A stretch of DNA of 64,000 nucleotides from Pseudooctadecabacter jejudonensis (lineage in GTDB: Bacteria > Pseudomonadota > Alphaproteobacteria > Rhodobacterales > Rhodobacteraceae). The translations under genes and the position numbers were made by a program. Of this stretch, positions 8,480-17,164 are shown in pieces (the first letter of the stretch is position 1; each line of letters starts with the position of its first letter). The DNA lies in NCBI RefSeq assembly GCF_900172275.1, contig NZ_FWFT01000007.1, positions 62,001 to 126,000 on the forward strand, in the 5' to 3' direction. A model generated the notes under the pieces. The model searched no databases. It was given only the letters and a program-made list of their open reading frames with translations, and was not told the origin of the DNA.

Positions 8480-10402
8480 TTGAATGGGGCGGGGATGACA
8501 ACACAAGATGGGCCTTCACGCGGCTCCTGGACGGACGAGGCCGCAGTGCGCCTTTGTGCGAAGGATGCCATCGCCGAGGCTTTGTTTTCGTCTTGGATTG
8601 AACCGCAAGAAGGCTACTCCGCAGAGCTGAGTTATCGTCCTTTTCGGACGTATACCATCGATCCTGTCAAGAACCCGGATCCTAATCTCACCAAAGGCGA
8701 CAGCAAGAACGGGGATATTTTCACATCCCAACGTTGGGCTGCCAAGCGGGCGCATGATGTGTTTCATGCGATGCGCACGAACCGGCCGCTGTTCGAAAAG
8801 CTGAAAAAATCGGATGGGTCTTTCGACCGGTTTCATTTGACCATTGTAGGGTCATCGGTCGTGGGCCTGACGTTTCATGCCGTCCTGATCCGTCTGTTTC
8901 GTCTTTGGGGCGAAAAAGACGGCGAGAATGCGATGGATCTGGATGAGGTGATGGACATCCAGTTCATGGATCCCCACCCACTTCCCATGCAGTGGCTCAG
9001 TCAGGCCCGTGATCGCCGCATTGTCCCACGGTTCGAGTATGAGGCTTTGTTCAAACATGACTACAAGGACGAAACGGCGGACTTGCCCGCTATCCGCGTC
9101 CGTAAGGCTGACCTGATCGGGCCGTGGAATGACACCCACAATTTAGAGGACCCTCGCTCCTACAAGGCCAATAAGACGTTCTTTGGGGCTGTTCCTGATG
9201 ACTTTTTGATCCCAAAGCAATTGATTTGGAAAGCGTGCAGCGTTCGCTCGGTCGCAAAGGCCATTCGCAAAGGATATTTCAAGTTTGGGTGCCGGTCGAA
9301 GTTCCCTGAGATTTCGTTTCAACCTGAACCGTCAGGCGGCCCCGGTCTGCGCCGCGCGATGTTCAAACAATGTGACACAGTATACAAGCTGAACGAGGTG
9401 GACCGTGTCGTCTTTCGGACGTCCGCAGAAACCACTCACCCGCAAGACAACATGGCGAAGGTCGAAACGGACTACGTTCTTTTGGCCACAGGGCCGGGGA
9501 CGGATATCCCACCAGCGCCCACCGACGATGCCGCCCAGTCAACGGACCGCAATCAGCCGATCCACAATTCTCAGGTGTCGTACTGGAACACCCACAAAAA
9601 AGAACTGGATCTGGGTGAGACCAAAGACATGCGGATTATGGTGGTGGCTGACGGGGATTCCTCGGCTGGGATGACCTATTCCAGCCTGTTCAAGGACCCC
9701 CACGCCTGTTCGCTGACATTTCTGCGCAACGCCTTGGAGGCGAACGGCGCAGTGCGAAAGTGGTTTGCGGACCTGAAAGATAAAATCGGGTCAGCGCCCG
9801 GCATTGCGACAACAGCCCACTGGCAACAGCGTCTGAATGACGATGACATTTTGGATATGTTCGTGAGTGACAGCTTTCTGGACGCTACCGTTGCGCCGGA
9901 AATCCGCACACAACTGCGTAACAAAACCCAGATCGTCGTGTCCTTGATTGAACCCTCGTCCGAACATGCCGCAGATGGCGAAAAGGCCGCAGGTGTGGCG
10001 CAATTGGACAGTGGTGATGTCCCGAATTTAATGCGGGTCGAGGATGACGTGCGGTGGTCACAGCCAGATATGTCAACGCGGGGTGGCGATTTGAGGCGCG
10101 AGGTCCTGAAGAGGTATTTCAAGGGCGCATGGCCGGAAAACAGGATCATCATGTTCCTGCTACAGAATGTCCTGGAGATCTATCAACACAGTGCATCCGA
10201 TGGCGTGCCAAAAATCGAACGGTCGGATCATTTGCCGATCGGTGATGATGAGATGTGTCGTCTTCGGACATCGGTGTTCAAGGCGGACGTCACGGTTGGC
10301 TCAGGGTATTCGAGGCCACAATACTTTAAGTATGTCTTCGATTGCCGCGGCAAAAACGGCTTCACCGACGACAACATCGAAGAACCAGTCACGGTTGATT
10401 GA
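8480..10402 (+). CDS. FAD/NAD(P)-binding-like protein (640 aa)
   Basis: Residues about 115-135 (FHLTIVGSSVVGLTFHAVLI) resemble a degenerate dinucleotide-binding strand-turn-helix with GSSVVG in place of GxGxxG. Residues about 330-345 (DYVLLATGPGTDIPP) match the ATG motif found before NAD(P) domains of two-dinucleotide-binding flavoproteins. Near 385 is MVVADGDSSAGMTYSSL, which could be the second nucleotide fold. This suggests an FAD-dependent oxidoreductase of the FAD-NAD(P)-binding superfamily, but all Gly motifs are imperfect, so it may have lost cofactor binding. An alternative start is the ATG at 8495. It is the last plus-strand gene of the accessory locus and converges on DUF2783. The substrate is unknown. 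Confidence 0.55.
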   Translation: MNGAGMTTQDGPSRGSWTDEAAVRLCAKDAIAEALFSSWIEPQEGYSAELSYRPFRTYTIDPVKNPDPNLTKGDSKNGDIFTSQRWAAKRAHDVFHAMRTNRPLFEKLKKSDGSFDRFHLTIVGSSVVGLTFHAVLIRLFRLWGEKDGENAMDLDEVMDIQFMDPHPLPMQWLSQARDRRIVPRFEYEALFKHDYKDETADLPAIRVRKADLIGPWNDTHNLEDPRSYKANKTFFGAVPDDFLIPKQLIWKACSVRSVAKAIRKGYFKFGCRSKFPEISFQPEPSGGPGLRRAMFKQCDTVYKLNEVDRVVFRTSAETTHPQDNMAKVETDYVLLATGPGTDIPPAPTDDAAQSTDRNQPIHNSQVSYWNTHKKELDLGETKDMRIMVVADGDSSAGMTYSSLFKDPHACSLTFLRNALEANGAVRKWFADLKDKIGSAPGIATTAHWQQRLNDDDILDMFVSDSFLDATVAPEIRTQLRNKTQIVVSLIEPSSEHAADGEKAAGVAQLDSGDVPNLMRVEDDVRWSQPDMSTRGGDLRREVLKRYFKGAWPENRIIMFLLQNVLEIYQHSASDGVPKIERSDHLPIGDDEMCRLRTSVFKADVTVGSGYSRPQYFKYVFDCRGKNGFTDDNIEEPVTVD

Positions 10403-10465
10403 CCGCCTTCGTTGCTGGCAGCGGTGGCGCGGCAGCCCTTTTGATGGGATGTTTTCAGGCGCGGT

Positions 10466-10648
10466 CTACTGACGGGCGGCGGCCAAAGCCGCCCGTAATA
10501 TATCCCGATCCCCGATCTGATTGGCCAGCACGAGGATCAAGCGGGCGTTGAGAGCCATGCTTTCCGCTTCGTTCAGACCTTCATGGGCTTTCAACAGATC
10601 ATCGTAGAAGCCGTCGGGGTCGGGGATGTTGGGGTCCAGCGTGAGCAT
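10466..10648 (-). CDS. DUF2783 family small protein (60 aa)
   Basis: A 60-residue acidic, helical protein (LDPNIPDPDGFYDDLLKAHE at the N-terminus, ILVLANQIGD near 42-50). It matches in size and character the DUF2783 proteins that accompany FAD-dependent aromatic hydroxylases. It lies 11 bp after the hydroxylase gene on the same strand and is the last gene of this operon. The function is not established; a small accessory of the hydroxylase is the natural guess. An inverted repeat ACGGGCGGC/GCCGCCCGT (10472-10496) overlaps its last codons and could act as a transcription end for either strand. Confidence 0.75.
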   Translation of the reverse strand: MLTLDPNIPDPDGFYDDLLKAHEGLNEAESMALNARLILVLANQIGDRDILRAALAAARQ

Positions 10649-10659
10649 AAATGGTGTTC

Positions 10660-12264
10660 CTATTGCCCGAGCGTCTTTAAGAGAGCGGCCTCAACGGCTG
10701 AGGCGTCGAAGTCTGGCCAGCGTGCCACGATGTGCTGGTCGGGACGGATGAGGTAGATTGCGCGGGTGTGATCCCCCAAGAACCGCCGGCGCACCGTGGG
10801 TTCTGGGTCGCGGATGTGAACAACATTGATGCGGTCATGATGTGGGGCGTCACCGCCCAGTGCCAAGATCGAAAAGTCTGATCCCAAACGATCCAGCATG
10901 TACTCTGATCCAAGCGGCGCATCAGGGCATGCGGCCCCTGGCCGGGTGGCATACGGACCGTCCAAAGCATCGGGCCCGAAGTGTGGGAAGCCGTCATAAA
11001 CGCACGGCACCGACAAACGCCCCGAATTGACCAATGGGCGGGCAAAACTGTGTTGCTTTGCAAGACCCAGAACAGCATCCCGGAACAGGCGGCTGACTGT
11101 GTTCTTGGGCGTCATAAAGTCGGTCGCGCGGGAGGAATTGAGGATGTTTTCATCCGCCCCATAGGCACGTTCGGTGTGGTAGCTATCCAGCAGGGACTTT
11201 GGCGCGCGCCCCTTGAGCACCGCATCCAGTTTCCAGGCCAGATTGTCCGCATCCTGCACCCCAGAATTCGCGCCACGCGCGCCGAACGGGGACACTTGGT
11301 GCGCACTGTCGCCTGCAAAGAAAACGGGACCGTGCCGGAATTCTTTCATGCGGCGACACTGAAACGTATAGATCGACGTCCAGACCAGTTCATATTCGGG
11401 AACCGTGCCGGTCTGGCTTGATAGCATGGCGTCCACACGGCGGCGAATGCGATCTTCTTGCATTTCTGCGTCACGGTCGATGTCCCAACCCAGTTGAAAG
11501 TCGATCCGCCACACGTCGTCGGGTTGTTTGTGCAAAAGGGCCGATTGGCCACTGTCCTTGAACGGTGGTTCAAACCAGAACCAGCGTTCGGTGGGGAAAT
11601 CCGCCTTCATGCGGACGTCAGCGATCAGGAAATTGTCTTCGAACACACGTCCATCGAAATCCAGACCCATCATCGTGCGAATGGGTGAACGTGCCCCATC
11701 GCAGGCGATCAGGTAATCCGCCTCGATCTGGTAGGGTCCATCGGGTGTTTCGACATCAAGCGTGGCATAATCTTCATGCACGTCGATCCCAACAGCACTG
11801 TTGCGACCGCGAATTTCGATCGGTGCGCCTTCGGCTTGGGCGGCGCGGATGGCCTGCACCAGATATTGTTCAAAATAGGGTTGTTGCAGATTGATGAAGG
11901 CCGGGTTGCGGTGGCCATCTTCGGGCAAGAGGTCAAATTCAAAGAGCTGCCGTTCGCCGTGGAACACACGGCCCACGTTCCAGACAACGCCCTTGTCGAC
12001 CATCGGCACACCCGCGCCAAGTCGGTGTGCGATGTCCAGCGTGCGTTTGGCAAAACAGATGGCCTTGCTGCCCAGCCCCGCGCCTTCGTGATCATCCAGC
12101 ACGAGTGCGGGCGTCCCCTTTTGTCCAAGGTCCAGCGCGAGGGCCAGCCCCACCGGCCCACCGCCGACAATAACGACGGGATGCCGAACGGGCGCTGCGT
12201 CTTGGGCCGAAACCTTTTCGTATGGATAAAGGGTGAAGGCAGTTTTGTAGCGTTCGGCAACCAT
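10660..12264 (-). CDS. FAD-dependent aromatic-ring hydroxylase (534 aa)
   Basis: A group A flavin monooxygenase of the MhpA/PheA type, which uses NAD(P)H and O2 to hydroxylate a phenolic ring. The sequence shows the FAD-binding GGGPVGLALALDL near 32-45, the DG motif DYLIACDGARSPIR near 183-196, and the GD motif FFAGDSAHQVSPFGARG near 317-333. It is the fifth gene of the hmgA-maiA-fahA-MBL operon and is followed by DUF2783. Context suggests it makes or feeds homogentisate, or a related hydroquinone, for example from a hydroxyphenylacetate; the true substrate cannot be read from sequence. Three bases separate it from the MBL-fold gene. Confidence 0.85.
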   Translation of the reverse strand: MVAERYKTAFTLYPYEKVSAQDAAPVRHPVVIVGGGPVGLALALDLGQKGTPALVLDDHEGAGLGSKAICFAKRTLDIAHRLGAGVPMVDKGVVWNVGRVFHGERQLFEFDLLPEDGHRNPAFINLQQPYFEQYLVQAIRAAQAEGAPIEIRGRNSAVGIDVHEDYATLDVETPDGPYQIEADYLIACDGARSPIRTMMGLDFDGRVFEDNFLIADVRMKADFPTERWFWFEPPFKDSGQSALLHKQPDDVWRIDFQLGWDIDRDAEMQEDRIRRRVDAMLSSQTGTVPEYELVWTSIYTFQCRRMKEFRHGPVFFAGDSAHQVSPFGARGANSGVQDADNLAWKLDAVLKGRAPKSLLDSYHTERAYGADENILNSSRATDFMTPKNTVSRLFRDAVLGLAKQHSFARPLVNSGRLSVPCVYDGFPHFGPDALDGPYATRPGAACPDAPLGSEYMLDRLGSDFSILALGGDAPHHDRINVVHIRDPEPTVRRRFLGDHTRAIYLIRPDQHIVARWPDFDASAVEAALLKTLGQ

Positions 12265-12267
12265 GCT

Positions 12268-13218
12268 TTACCCCTGCAGCTGATCCCACATCTCAAGATC
12301 GCGCTTGTCGGTCCAGATGCGGGGGTGAACGATGCCGCGGGCCTCGTCGTAGGCGCGGCTGACATTGAAGGGCAGGCAGTGTTCGTAGATGGCGTAGTCC
12401 TTGAATTTCGGGTCGCATTCGGCGCGCACAGCGTCCCATGCTTCTTTCAGGGATCCGCCACGCGCGGCAACCTTGGCGGCTGGGGCATAGGTGGATTGAA
12501 CAAAGTCGCGCGTGCTTTCGATGGCGCGTTCGACAGCATCTTTGCCGACCAGCGCGTCGCCGCGACCGGGTGCGATGGCGTCCACGTCATAGGCCTTGAT
12601 CCGGTCCAACGTATTGCCCCAGTCGGCGAAGTGCCCGTCCCCACAGTAGCACGCCGAGTGGTCTTCGACGATGTCACCGGTGAACATGACGTTGGCGTCG
12701 GGCACGTGGATCACTGCATCGCCTGCCGTGTGCGCCCGTCCGATGTGTTTGATATCAACGCGGCGTTTGCCAAGGTAGACCGTCATGCCGTCCGAGAATG
12801 TTGTCGTGGGATATGTCAGGCCCGGGATACTTTCGTGACCCTCGAACAGGCGGGGGAACCGCTGGAATTCGCTGTCCCAGTCTTCCTGACCGCGTTCTTC
12901 GACCATGCCACGTGCGGCGTCGGACATGATGATCTGGTCAGCGCCGTAGGCGGACGCGCCCAGCACACGCACCGCGTGGTAGTGGGTCAGGACCAGATGG
13001 CTGATTGGTTTGTCCGTAACACTGCGGACTTTTTCGATCACCTTTTCGGCCAGACGCGGGGTTGCCTGCGCTTCGACGATCATCACGCTGTCGTCACCGA
13101 TGATGATGCCTGAATTGGGGTCGCCCTCGGCCGTAAAGGCCCAAAGATCTTTGCCAACCTCATCAAAGGTGATTTTCTTCTCTGTCATGTCCCCTTGGGA
13201 CGCGAATGCTTTGGCCAT
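12268..13218 (-). CDS. MBL-fold hydrolase-like protein with altered metal motif (316 aa)
   Basis: I chose the ATG at 13218, four bases after fahA; longer in-frame extensions run into fahA. The protein has a metallo-beta-lactamase fold pattern: LVLTHYHAVRVLGA (about 100-113), RAHTAGDAVIHV (about 178-189) and MFTGDIVED (about 194-202). The canonical HxHxDH motif is HYHAVR here, so the Asp and third His of the first motif are missing, while the later His and Asp are kept. Metal site 2 is therefore probably lost or rearranged. It sits between fahA and the FAD hydroxylase, so it may handle a lactone or thioester by-product of the pathway; this is inference. Confidence 0.8.
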   Translation of the reverse strand: MAKAFASQGDMTEKKITFDEVGKDLWAFTAEGDPNSGIIIGDDSVMIVEAQATPRLAEKVIEKVRSVTDKPISHLVLTHYHAVRVLGASAYGADQIIMSDAARGMVEERGQEDWDSEFQRFPRLFEGHESIPGLTYPTTTFSDGMTVYLGKRRVDIKHIGRAHTAGDAVIHVPDANVMFTGDIVEDHSACYCGDGHFADWGNTLDRIKAYDVDAIAPGRGDALVGKDAVERAIESTRDFVQSTYAPAAKVAARGGSLKEAWDAVRAECDPKFKDYAIYEHCLPFNVSRAYDEARGIVHPRIWTDKRDLEMWDQLQG

Positions 13219-13222
13219 AGTC

Positions 13223-14464
13223 TTATCCTTTGAATGGGTCGTCGTGGGCGGGCAGGACTGTGCCGATACAGTCACCAAATCCGATTGTGTATCCGTCGCC
13301 TTGTGCCGCCCCATGCAGGGCAAGCGTGTCACCGTCTTCAATGAAGCTGCGCGGACCGGACGCGGTGTCCAGCGGTTCCTTGCCGCCCCAGCTGAGTTCC
13401 AGAAGCGAGCCGCGGTTTTCTTTCTCGGGCCCAGAAATGGTCCCAGAGCCCAAAAGATCACCCACCCGCATTGGACAGCCGGATGTGGTGTGATGCGCCA
13501 GTTGTTGGGCGGCGGAATAATACATGTCCTTGTAGTTCGTCCGCGCGATGGTTTCCCCATTGAGCGTCACGCTGAGCGGAAGATCATAAAGCATCGGGCC
13601 GGTGTCGCGCAGATGCGGCAGCAGCTCCTTTTCGCGTTCGGGCGTGTCGCAGCGGAAGGGCTCAAGTGCGGCTTTGGTGACAATCCAGGGTGAGATACTG
13701 GTGGCCGTTGCCTTCGCCTGAAACGGCCCAAGCGGTTGGTATTCCCAGGCTTGGATGTCACGGGCGGACCAGTCGTTCAGCAAAACATACCCAAAGATGT
13801 TGGCATCCGCCTGATCGACCCCGATCGGCCCGTTCGAGGGCTGGCCCACGATTGCCCCCATCTCAAGTTCGATATCGAACCGCTGAGAGGGCCCAAATCG
13901 GGGCGTTTCGTCGTTTGGACCTTTCAGTTGGCCCCAAGGGCGCCGAATATCGGTGCCAGAAACCACCACAGACGACGCGCGCCCGTTGTACCCAATCGGG
14001 ATATGAAGCCAGTTGGGGGGCAAGGCGTTTTCTGCCCCACGAAACATGGTGCCGACATTGGTCGCGTGATGTTTGCCGGCGTAGAAATCTGTGTATTCGG
14101 CGACTGTGATCGGCATGTGCAGTGTGGCGTGATCCGCAGGAACCAGAAATGCCGCCAGAGTGTCTTGGGCCTCGGATCCATCAACCAGCAGATCGGTCAG
14201 CGCGGCGCGGTACTGCCCCCAGACCTCAGCGCCAAGCGCCATGAAGGCATTCCAATCGGATCCGGACAATACGTCACGGTCTGCGTCAGCCCTCAGAACA
14301 CCGTTGTGTTCGAGTGCCGTCAGATCAAGGATTTGGTCCCCGATGGCTGTGCCGCACCGTAGGGGGCCGCCCTCGACTGAAAAGACGCCATAGGGCAGGT
14401 TGTTCAAAGGAAAGGACGTCGTGGCGCTGTTTGCGCTGTCGATCCATGATTTCAAAAGGGCCAT
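13223..14464 (-). CDS. fahA: Fumarylacetoacetase (413 aa)
   Basis: Hydrolyses fumarylacetoacetate to fumarate and acetoacetate, the last step of homogentisate breakdown, in the cytoplasm. The N-terminal domain (SFPLNNLPYGVFS...RCGTAIGDQILDL) and C-terminal FAH fold are both present. VAEYTDFYAGKHHATNVG carries the Asp/His of the active site near 128-142. ELEMGAIVGQPSNG supplies metal-binding Glu residues near 200, and VLLNDWSARDIQAWEY the next near 230-245. The length is normal. Its ATG directly abuts the stop of maiA, and the order hmgA-maiA-fahA fits the linear pathway. Confidence 0.96.
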   Translation of the reverse strand: MALLKSWIDSANSATTSFPLNNLPYGVFSVEGGPLRCGTAIGDQILDLTALEHNGVLRADADRDVLSGSDWNAFMALGAEVWGQYRAALTDLLVDGSEAQDTLAAFLVPADHATLHMPITVAEYTDFYAGKHHATNVGTMFRGAENALPPNWLHIPIGYNGRASSVVVSGTDIRRPWGQLKGPNDETPRFGPSQRFDIELEMGAIVGQPSNGPIGVDQADANIFGYVLLNDWSARDIQAWEYQPLGPFQAKATATSISPWIVTKAALEPFRCDTPEREKELLPHLRDTGPMLYDLPLSVTLNGETIARTNYKDMYYSAAQQLAHHTTSGCPMRVGDLLGSGTISGPEKENRGSLLELSWGGKEPLDTASGPRSFIEDGDTLALHGAAQGDGYTIGFGDCIGTVLPAHDDPFKG

Positions 14465-15103
14465 TTAGCTGTCTTTCGCGTTCTGTGGGGCGTCCGGATG
14501 GGCCGCCTGGATTTCGGGCAGGGCGAGGCAGGCGGCCTCAACCCTTTGAACTTTGGGGTAGGGGTCAAGGCTAAGGCCCCAACGATGGGCGTTATAGGCC
14601 TGCGCAACAAGGCAAAGATCGGCAAGGGTGATCGTCTGGCCAAAGCTGAAGGGGCCGTCATCGCCCAGCTGTGCCTCAAGCGCGGCAAAGCCTTCGGCCA
14701 TCCAGTGACACATCCAGGCCTGCGCGGCCTCGGCCGAAAATCCATGCGTGCCCTTAAGGCGCTGTACAACGCGCAGATTGTTGATCGGGTGAATGTCCAA
14801 AGCGACAGTGTGCGCTGCCGCTTGCACCTTGGCCCGCTGTATCGGGTCTTGGGGCAACAGCAAGGGTTCGGGCGCCACAGCATCAAGGTATTCGAGAATG
14901 GCCAAGGATTGCGTCAGGACGGTGCCATCATCGAGGACCAGCGTCGGAACGCCGGCACCAGGGTTCAGCGCCTTGTAATCTGCAGTATGTTGCGCCCCTT
15001 CCGTTAAATCGACGGCCTCCAATTCATACGCCAACCCTTTGAGGTTCAGAGCTGACCGTACGCGGTAGGACGTGGTGGACCGATGATAGGAATAAAGCCT
15101 CAT
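14465..15103 (-). CDS. maiA: Maleylacetoacetate isomerase (212 aa)
   Basis: A zeta-class glutathione transferase that isomerises maleylacetoacetate to fumarylacetoacetate. The N-terminal thioredoxin fold has [20 protein letters not shown]; the STTSYRVR region replaces the usual SSxSxRVR glutathione-activating loop. [14 protein letters not shown] contains the cis-Pro, and [12 protein letters not shown] matches the QSxAIxxYL motif. The C-terminal helical domain has [17 protein letters not shown]. Size is typical. It overlaps hmgA by 4 bp (ATGA), so the two are probably translationally coupled. Confidence 0.95.
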   Translation of the reverse strand: MRLYSYHRSTTSYRVRSALNLKGLAYELEAVDLTEGAQHTADYKALNPGAGVPTLVLDDGTVLTQSLAILEYLDAVAPEPLLLPQDPIQRAKVQAAAHTVALDIHPINNLRVVQRLKGTHGFSAEAAQAWMCHWMAEGFAALEAQLGDDGPFSFGQTITLADLCLVAQAYNAHRWGLSLDPYPKVQRVEAACLALPEIQAAHPDAPQNAKDS

Positions 15104-16461
15104 TTCTTGCCCGGCGTCCCGTCGAACTTCTTTTCGATATCAACCCAGCAGTCGATGTAATCATCCTGCAACGGGGCCTCATGGGCCGCAAATGCTGTCA
15201 GATGTTGTGGGAAACGGGTTTCGAACATGAACGACATTGTATTGGCGAGGTATTCGGGCTGAAGGTCAGCGTTCGACGCGCCCTCAAACGCTGTTTGGTC
15301 CGGCCCATGGGGCAACATCATGTTGTGCAGGCTCATCCCGCCTGGAATGAAACCCTTTGGCTTTGCGTCATAGATGCCAAAGATATTGCCCATCAGTTCG
15401 GACATGACGTTCTTGTGGTACCAAGGCGGGCGGAATGTGTCTTCGGCCACCATCCAACGATCACGGAACAGGACGAAATCGATGTTGGCCGTTCCCTCTA
15501 CTCCGGATGGGGCGGTCAGCACGGTAAAGATGGACGGATCAGGGTGATCGAACAGAATGGATCCGACGGGGCAATAGGTTTTCAGATCGTATTTGCAGGG
15601 CGCGTAGTTGCCGTGCCATGCGACCACGTCCAGCGGGCTGTGGCCGATGTGGGTTTCGTGAAACTGTCCGGCCCATTTCACGGTCACAGTGCTTGGCACC
15701 TCACGGTCTTCAAAGGCCGCCACGGGTGTTTTGAAATCCCGGCGGTTGGCCATACAGTTGGCACCGATGGGACCCCGTCCGGGAAGGTCGAATTTCTGTC
15801 CGTAGTTTTCGCAGACAAAGCCTCGGCACGGCCCGTCGAGCACTTCAACACGGTACACCAGACCACGTGGGATAATGGCGATTTCCTGCGGCTCGACATC
15901 CAGCACGCCCAACTCGGTACAAAAGCGCAGACGGCCCTCCTGCGGGACGACCAGCAATTCACTGTCTGCGGAGTAGAAATAGGCATCCACCATGCTTTGC
16001 GTCACAAGATAGATGTGACTGGCCATGCCAACTTGGGTGTTTACGTCGCCCGCTGTTGTCATCGTGCGCATGCCGGTCAGCCACGTCAGGTCTTCATCCG
16101 CGTGCGGGACAGGATCCCAGCGATATTGACCAAGCGATGTCACATCGGGGTTCACATGCGGGGCTGATTTCCAATAGGGCAGATCGACCCGTTCAAACCG
16201 ATGCGTATGCTTGACCGAAGGCCGGATGCGGTAGCACCAGGTCCGCTCGTTTTGATGGCTGGGCGCGGTGAAGGCCGTGCCCGAAAGCTGTTCGCCATAC
16301 AGGCCATAGTTCACTTTTTGAGGAGAGTTCATGCCTTGTGGCAAGGCACCGTCCAGCGCCTCGGTTTCGAAGTCATTGCCAAAGCCAGGCATGTAGCCGG
16401 GGCTGGTTCCAATCGAAGAGGTTGCGCTGATGAGGTCATGCGGGGAGACGTCTTTGTTCAT
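15100..16461 (-). CDS. hmgA: Homogentisate 1,2-dioxygenase (453 aa)
   Basis: Opens the ring of homogentisate to maleylacetoacetate using Fe(II) and O2. The ATG at 16461 gives the usual family length; the reading frame is open further upstream but would run into the divergent MarR gene. Recognisable blocks are [23 protein letters not shown] at the N-terminus, [24 protein letters not shown] and [14 protein letters not shown]. The iron-site region is in [12 protein letters not shown], with [10 protein letters not shown] following. It is the first gene of the minus-strand operon and diverges from the MarR gene across 72 bp, so repression by that regulator is likely. Confidence 0.96.
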   Translation of the reverse strand: MNKDVSPHDLISATSSIGTSPGYMPGFGNDFETEALDGALPQGMNSPQKVNYGLYGEQLSGTAFTAPSHQNERTWCYRIRPSVKHTHRFERVDLPYWKSAPHVNPDVTSLGQYRWDPVPHADEDLTWLTGMRTMTTAGDVNTQVGMASHIYLVTQSMVDAYFYSADSELLVVPQEGRLRFCTELGVLDVEPQEIAIIPRGLVYRVEVLDGPCRGFVCENYGQKFDLPGRGPIGANCMANRRDFKTPVAAFEDREVPSTVTVKWAGQFHETHIGHSPLDVVAWHGNYAPCKYDLKTYCPVGSILFDHPDPSIFTVLTAPSGVEGTANIDFVLFRDRWMVAEDTFRPPWYHKNVMSELMGNIFGIYDAKPKGFIPGGMSLHNMMLPHGPDQTAFEGASNADLQPEYLANTMSFMFETRFPQHLTAFAAHEAPLQDDYIDCWVDIEKKFDGTPGKK

Positions 16462-16497
16462 GAGATAGTCCCTTTTGTAACTTCTTTCGGAATAATG

Positions 16498-16511
16498 GTT
16501 GCGAGTGCAAC
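16498..16511. promoter_or_regulatory. Inverted repeat, likely operator of the MarR regulator
   Basis: GTTGC (16498-16502) and GCAAC (16507-16511), separated by GAGT, lie centrally in the 72-bp gap between hmgA and the MarR gene. This position can overlap both promoters, and the size fits a MarR dimer site. Confidence 0.5.
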
Positions 16512-16533
16512 TAACAAGATATATTTTTGCAAC

Positions 16534-16983
16534 ATGACAAAATGCGCCTCGTTCGATCTGCAAGACTTCATGCCGTATCTGCTCAATCAGGCCGCCGAAG
16601 CGACAAGTCGGGCGTTTTCGTCGACCTATCGGACCAAATACGGAATGCTGCAGACCGAATGGCGCGTTCTCTTTCACTTGGGGCGCTATGGCGACCTGAC
16701 AGCGAAGGAGATCTGTGACCGCGCAAGTCTTCACAAAGCAAAGGTCAGCCGCGCGGTGCATGCTTTGATTGACAAACACTACCTGACCCGCGCCACACGG
16801 TCAGATGATAGGCGGCACGAAGTGTTGTCTCTGACGCAGCAAGGGCGGGACGTGTTTGATGATCTGCACCAAAAGGCGCAAAGCTATGAAGCCGCGCTGT
16901 TGCAGGATTTTGATCATGCTGAAATCGCGAAGATGCGAACGATCCTTATCCGGATTGCAGAACTGGATCAGGGCCGCGATTAG
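16534..16983 (+). CDS. MarR-family regulator of the homogentisate operon (149 aa)
   Basis: A winged-helix repressor. The recognition region [27 protein letters not shown] (about 58-84) and wing [19 protein letters not shown] (about 85-103) are typical of MarR proteins such as HmgR. The ATG at 16534 was chosen because it gives the normal MarR length; a longer open frame would overlap hmgA. The gene diverges from hmgA, a standard arrangement for control by a pathway intermediate, probably homogentisate or a related phenylacetate. The binding site is likely the GTTGC/GCAAC repeat just upstream, which would also give autoregulation. Confidence 0.88.
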   Translation: MTKCASFDLQDFMPYLLNQAAEATSRAFSSTYRTKYGMLQTEWRVLFHLGRYGDLTAKEICDRASLHKAKVSRAVHALIDKHYLTRATRSDDRRHEVLSLTQQGRDVFDDLHQKAQSYEAALLQDFDHAEIAKMRTILIRIAELDQGRD

Positions 16984-17160
16984 CCTTGCCCTGACAAGAA
17001 AATCATCATTCCGTTCGCCCAAAGCCCTCCGTCGATTGTTGAGAGTTTGGCCGTCGGCGCGTTTGTCCTAACGCCTGAATACGCGGCCAAGTTCGACGGT
17101 CTGAATTCCGGTATGCGGCTGGTGGGTTGGTCGTGGTGCGCCGCGTGGGACACCGAATAA
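16984..17160 (+). pseudogene. Possible C-terminal remnant of an unidentified gene
   Basis: Immediately after the MarR stop, the same frame stays open for 58 codons to a TAA at 17158. It reads as plausible protein (IIIPFAQSPPSIVESLAVG near the start, GWSWCAAWDTE at the end) but has no ATG near its beginning. It may be the tail of a deleted gene, or a short gene with an unusual start. No family was recognised. Confidence 0.3.
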
Positions 17161-17164
17161 CAGA

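Noticed and set aside
10472-10496. Strong inverted repeat as an intrinsic terminator
   Set aside because: It overlaps the DUF2783 coding end and no T-run follows on either strand, so I mention it only in that gene's entry.
11776-13113. Long plus-strand frame (445 codons) opposite the hydroxylase and MBL genes
   Set aside because: It is the antisense shadow of two well-supported genes and has no protein-family features.
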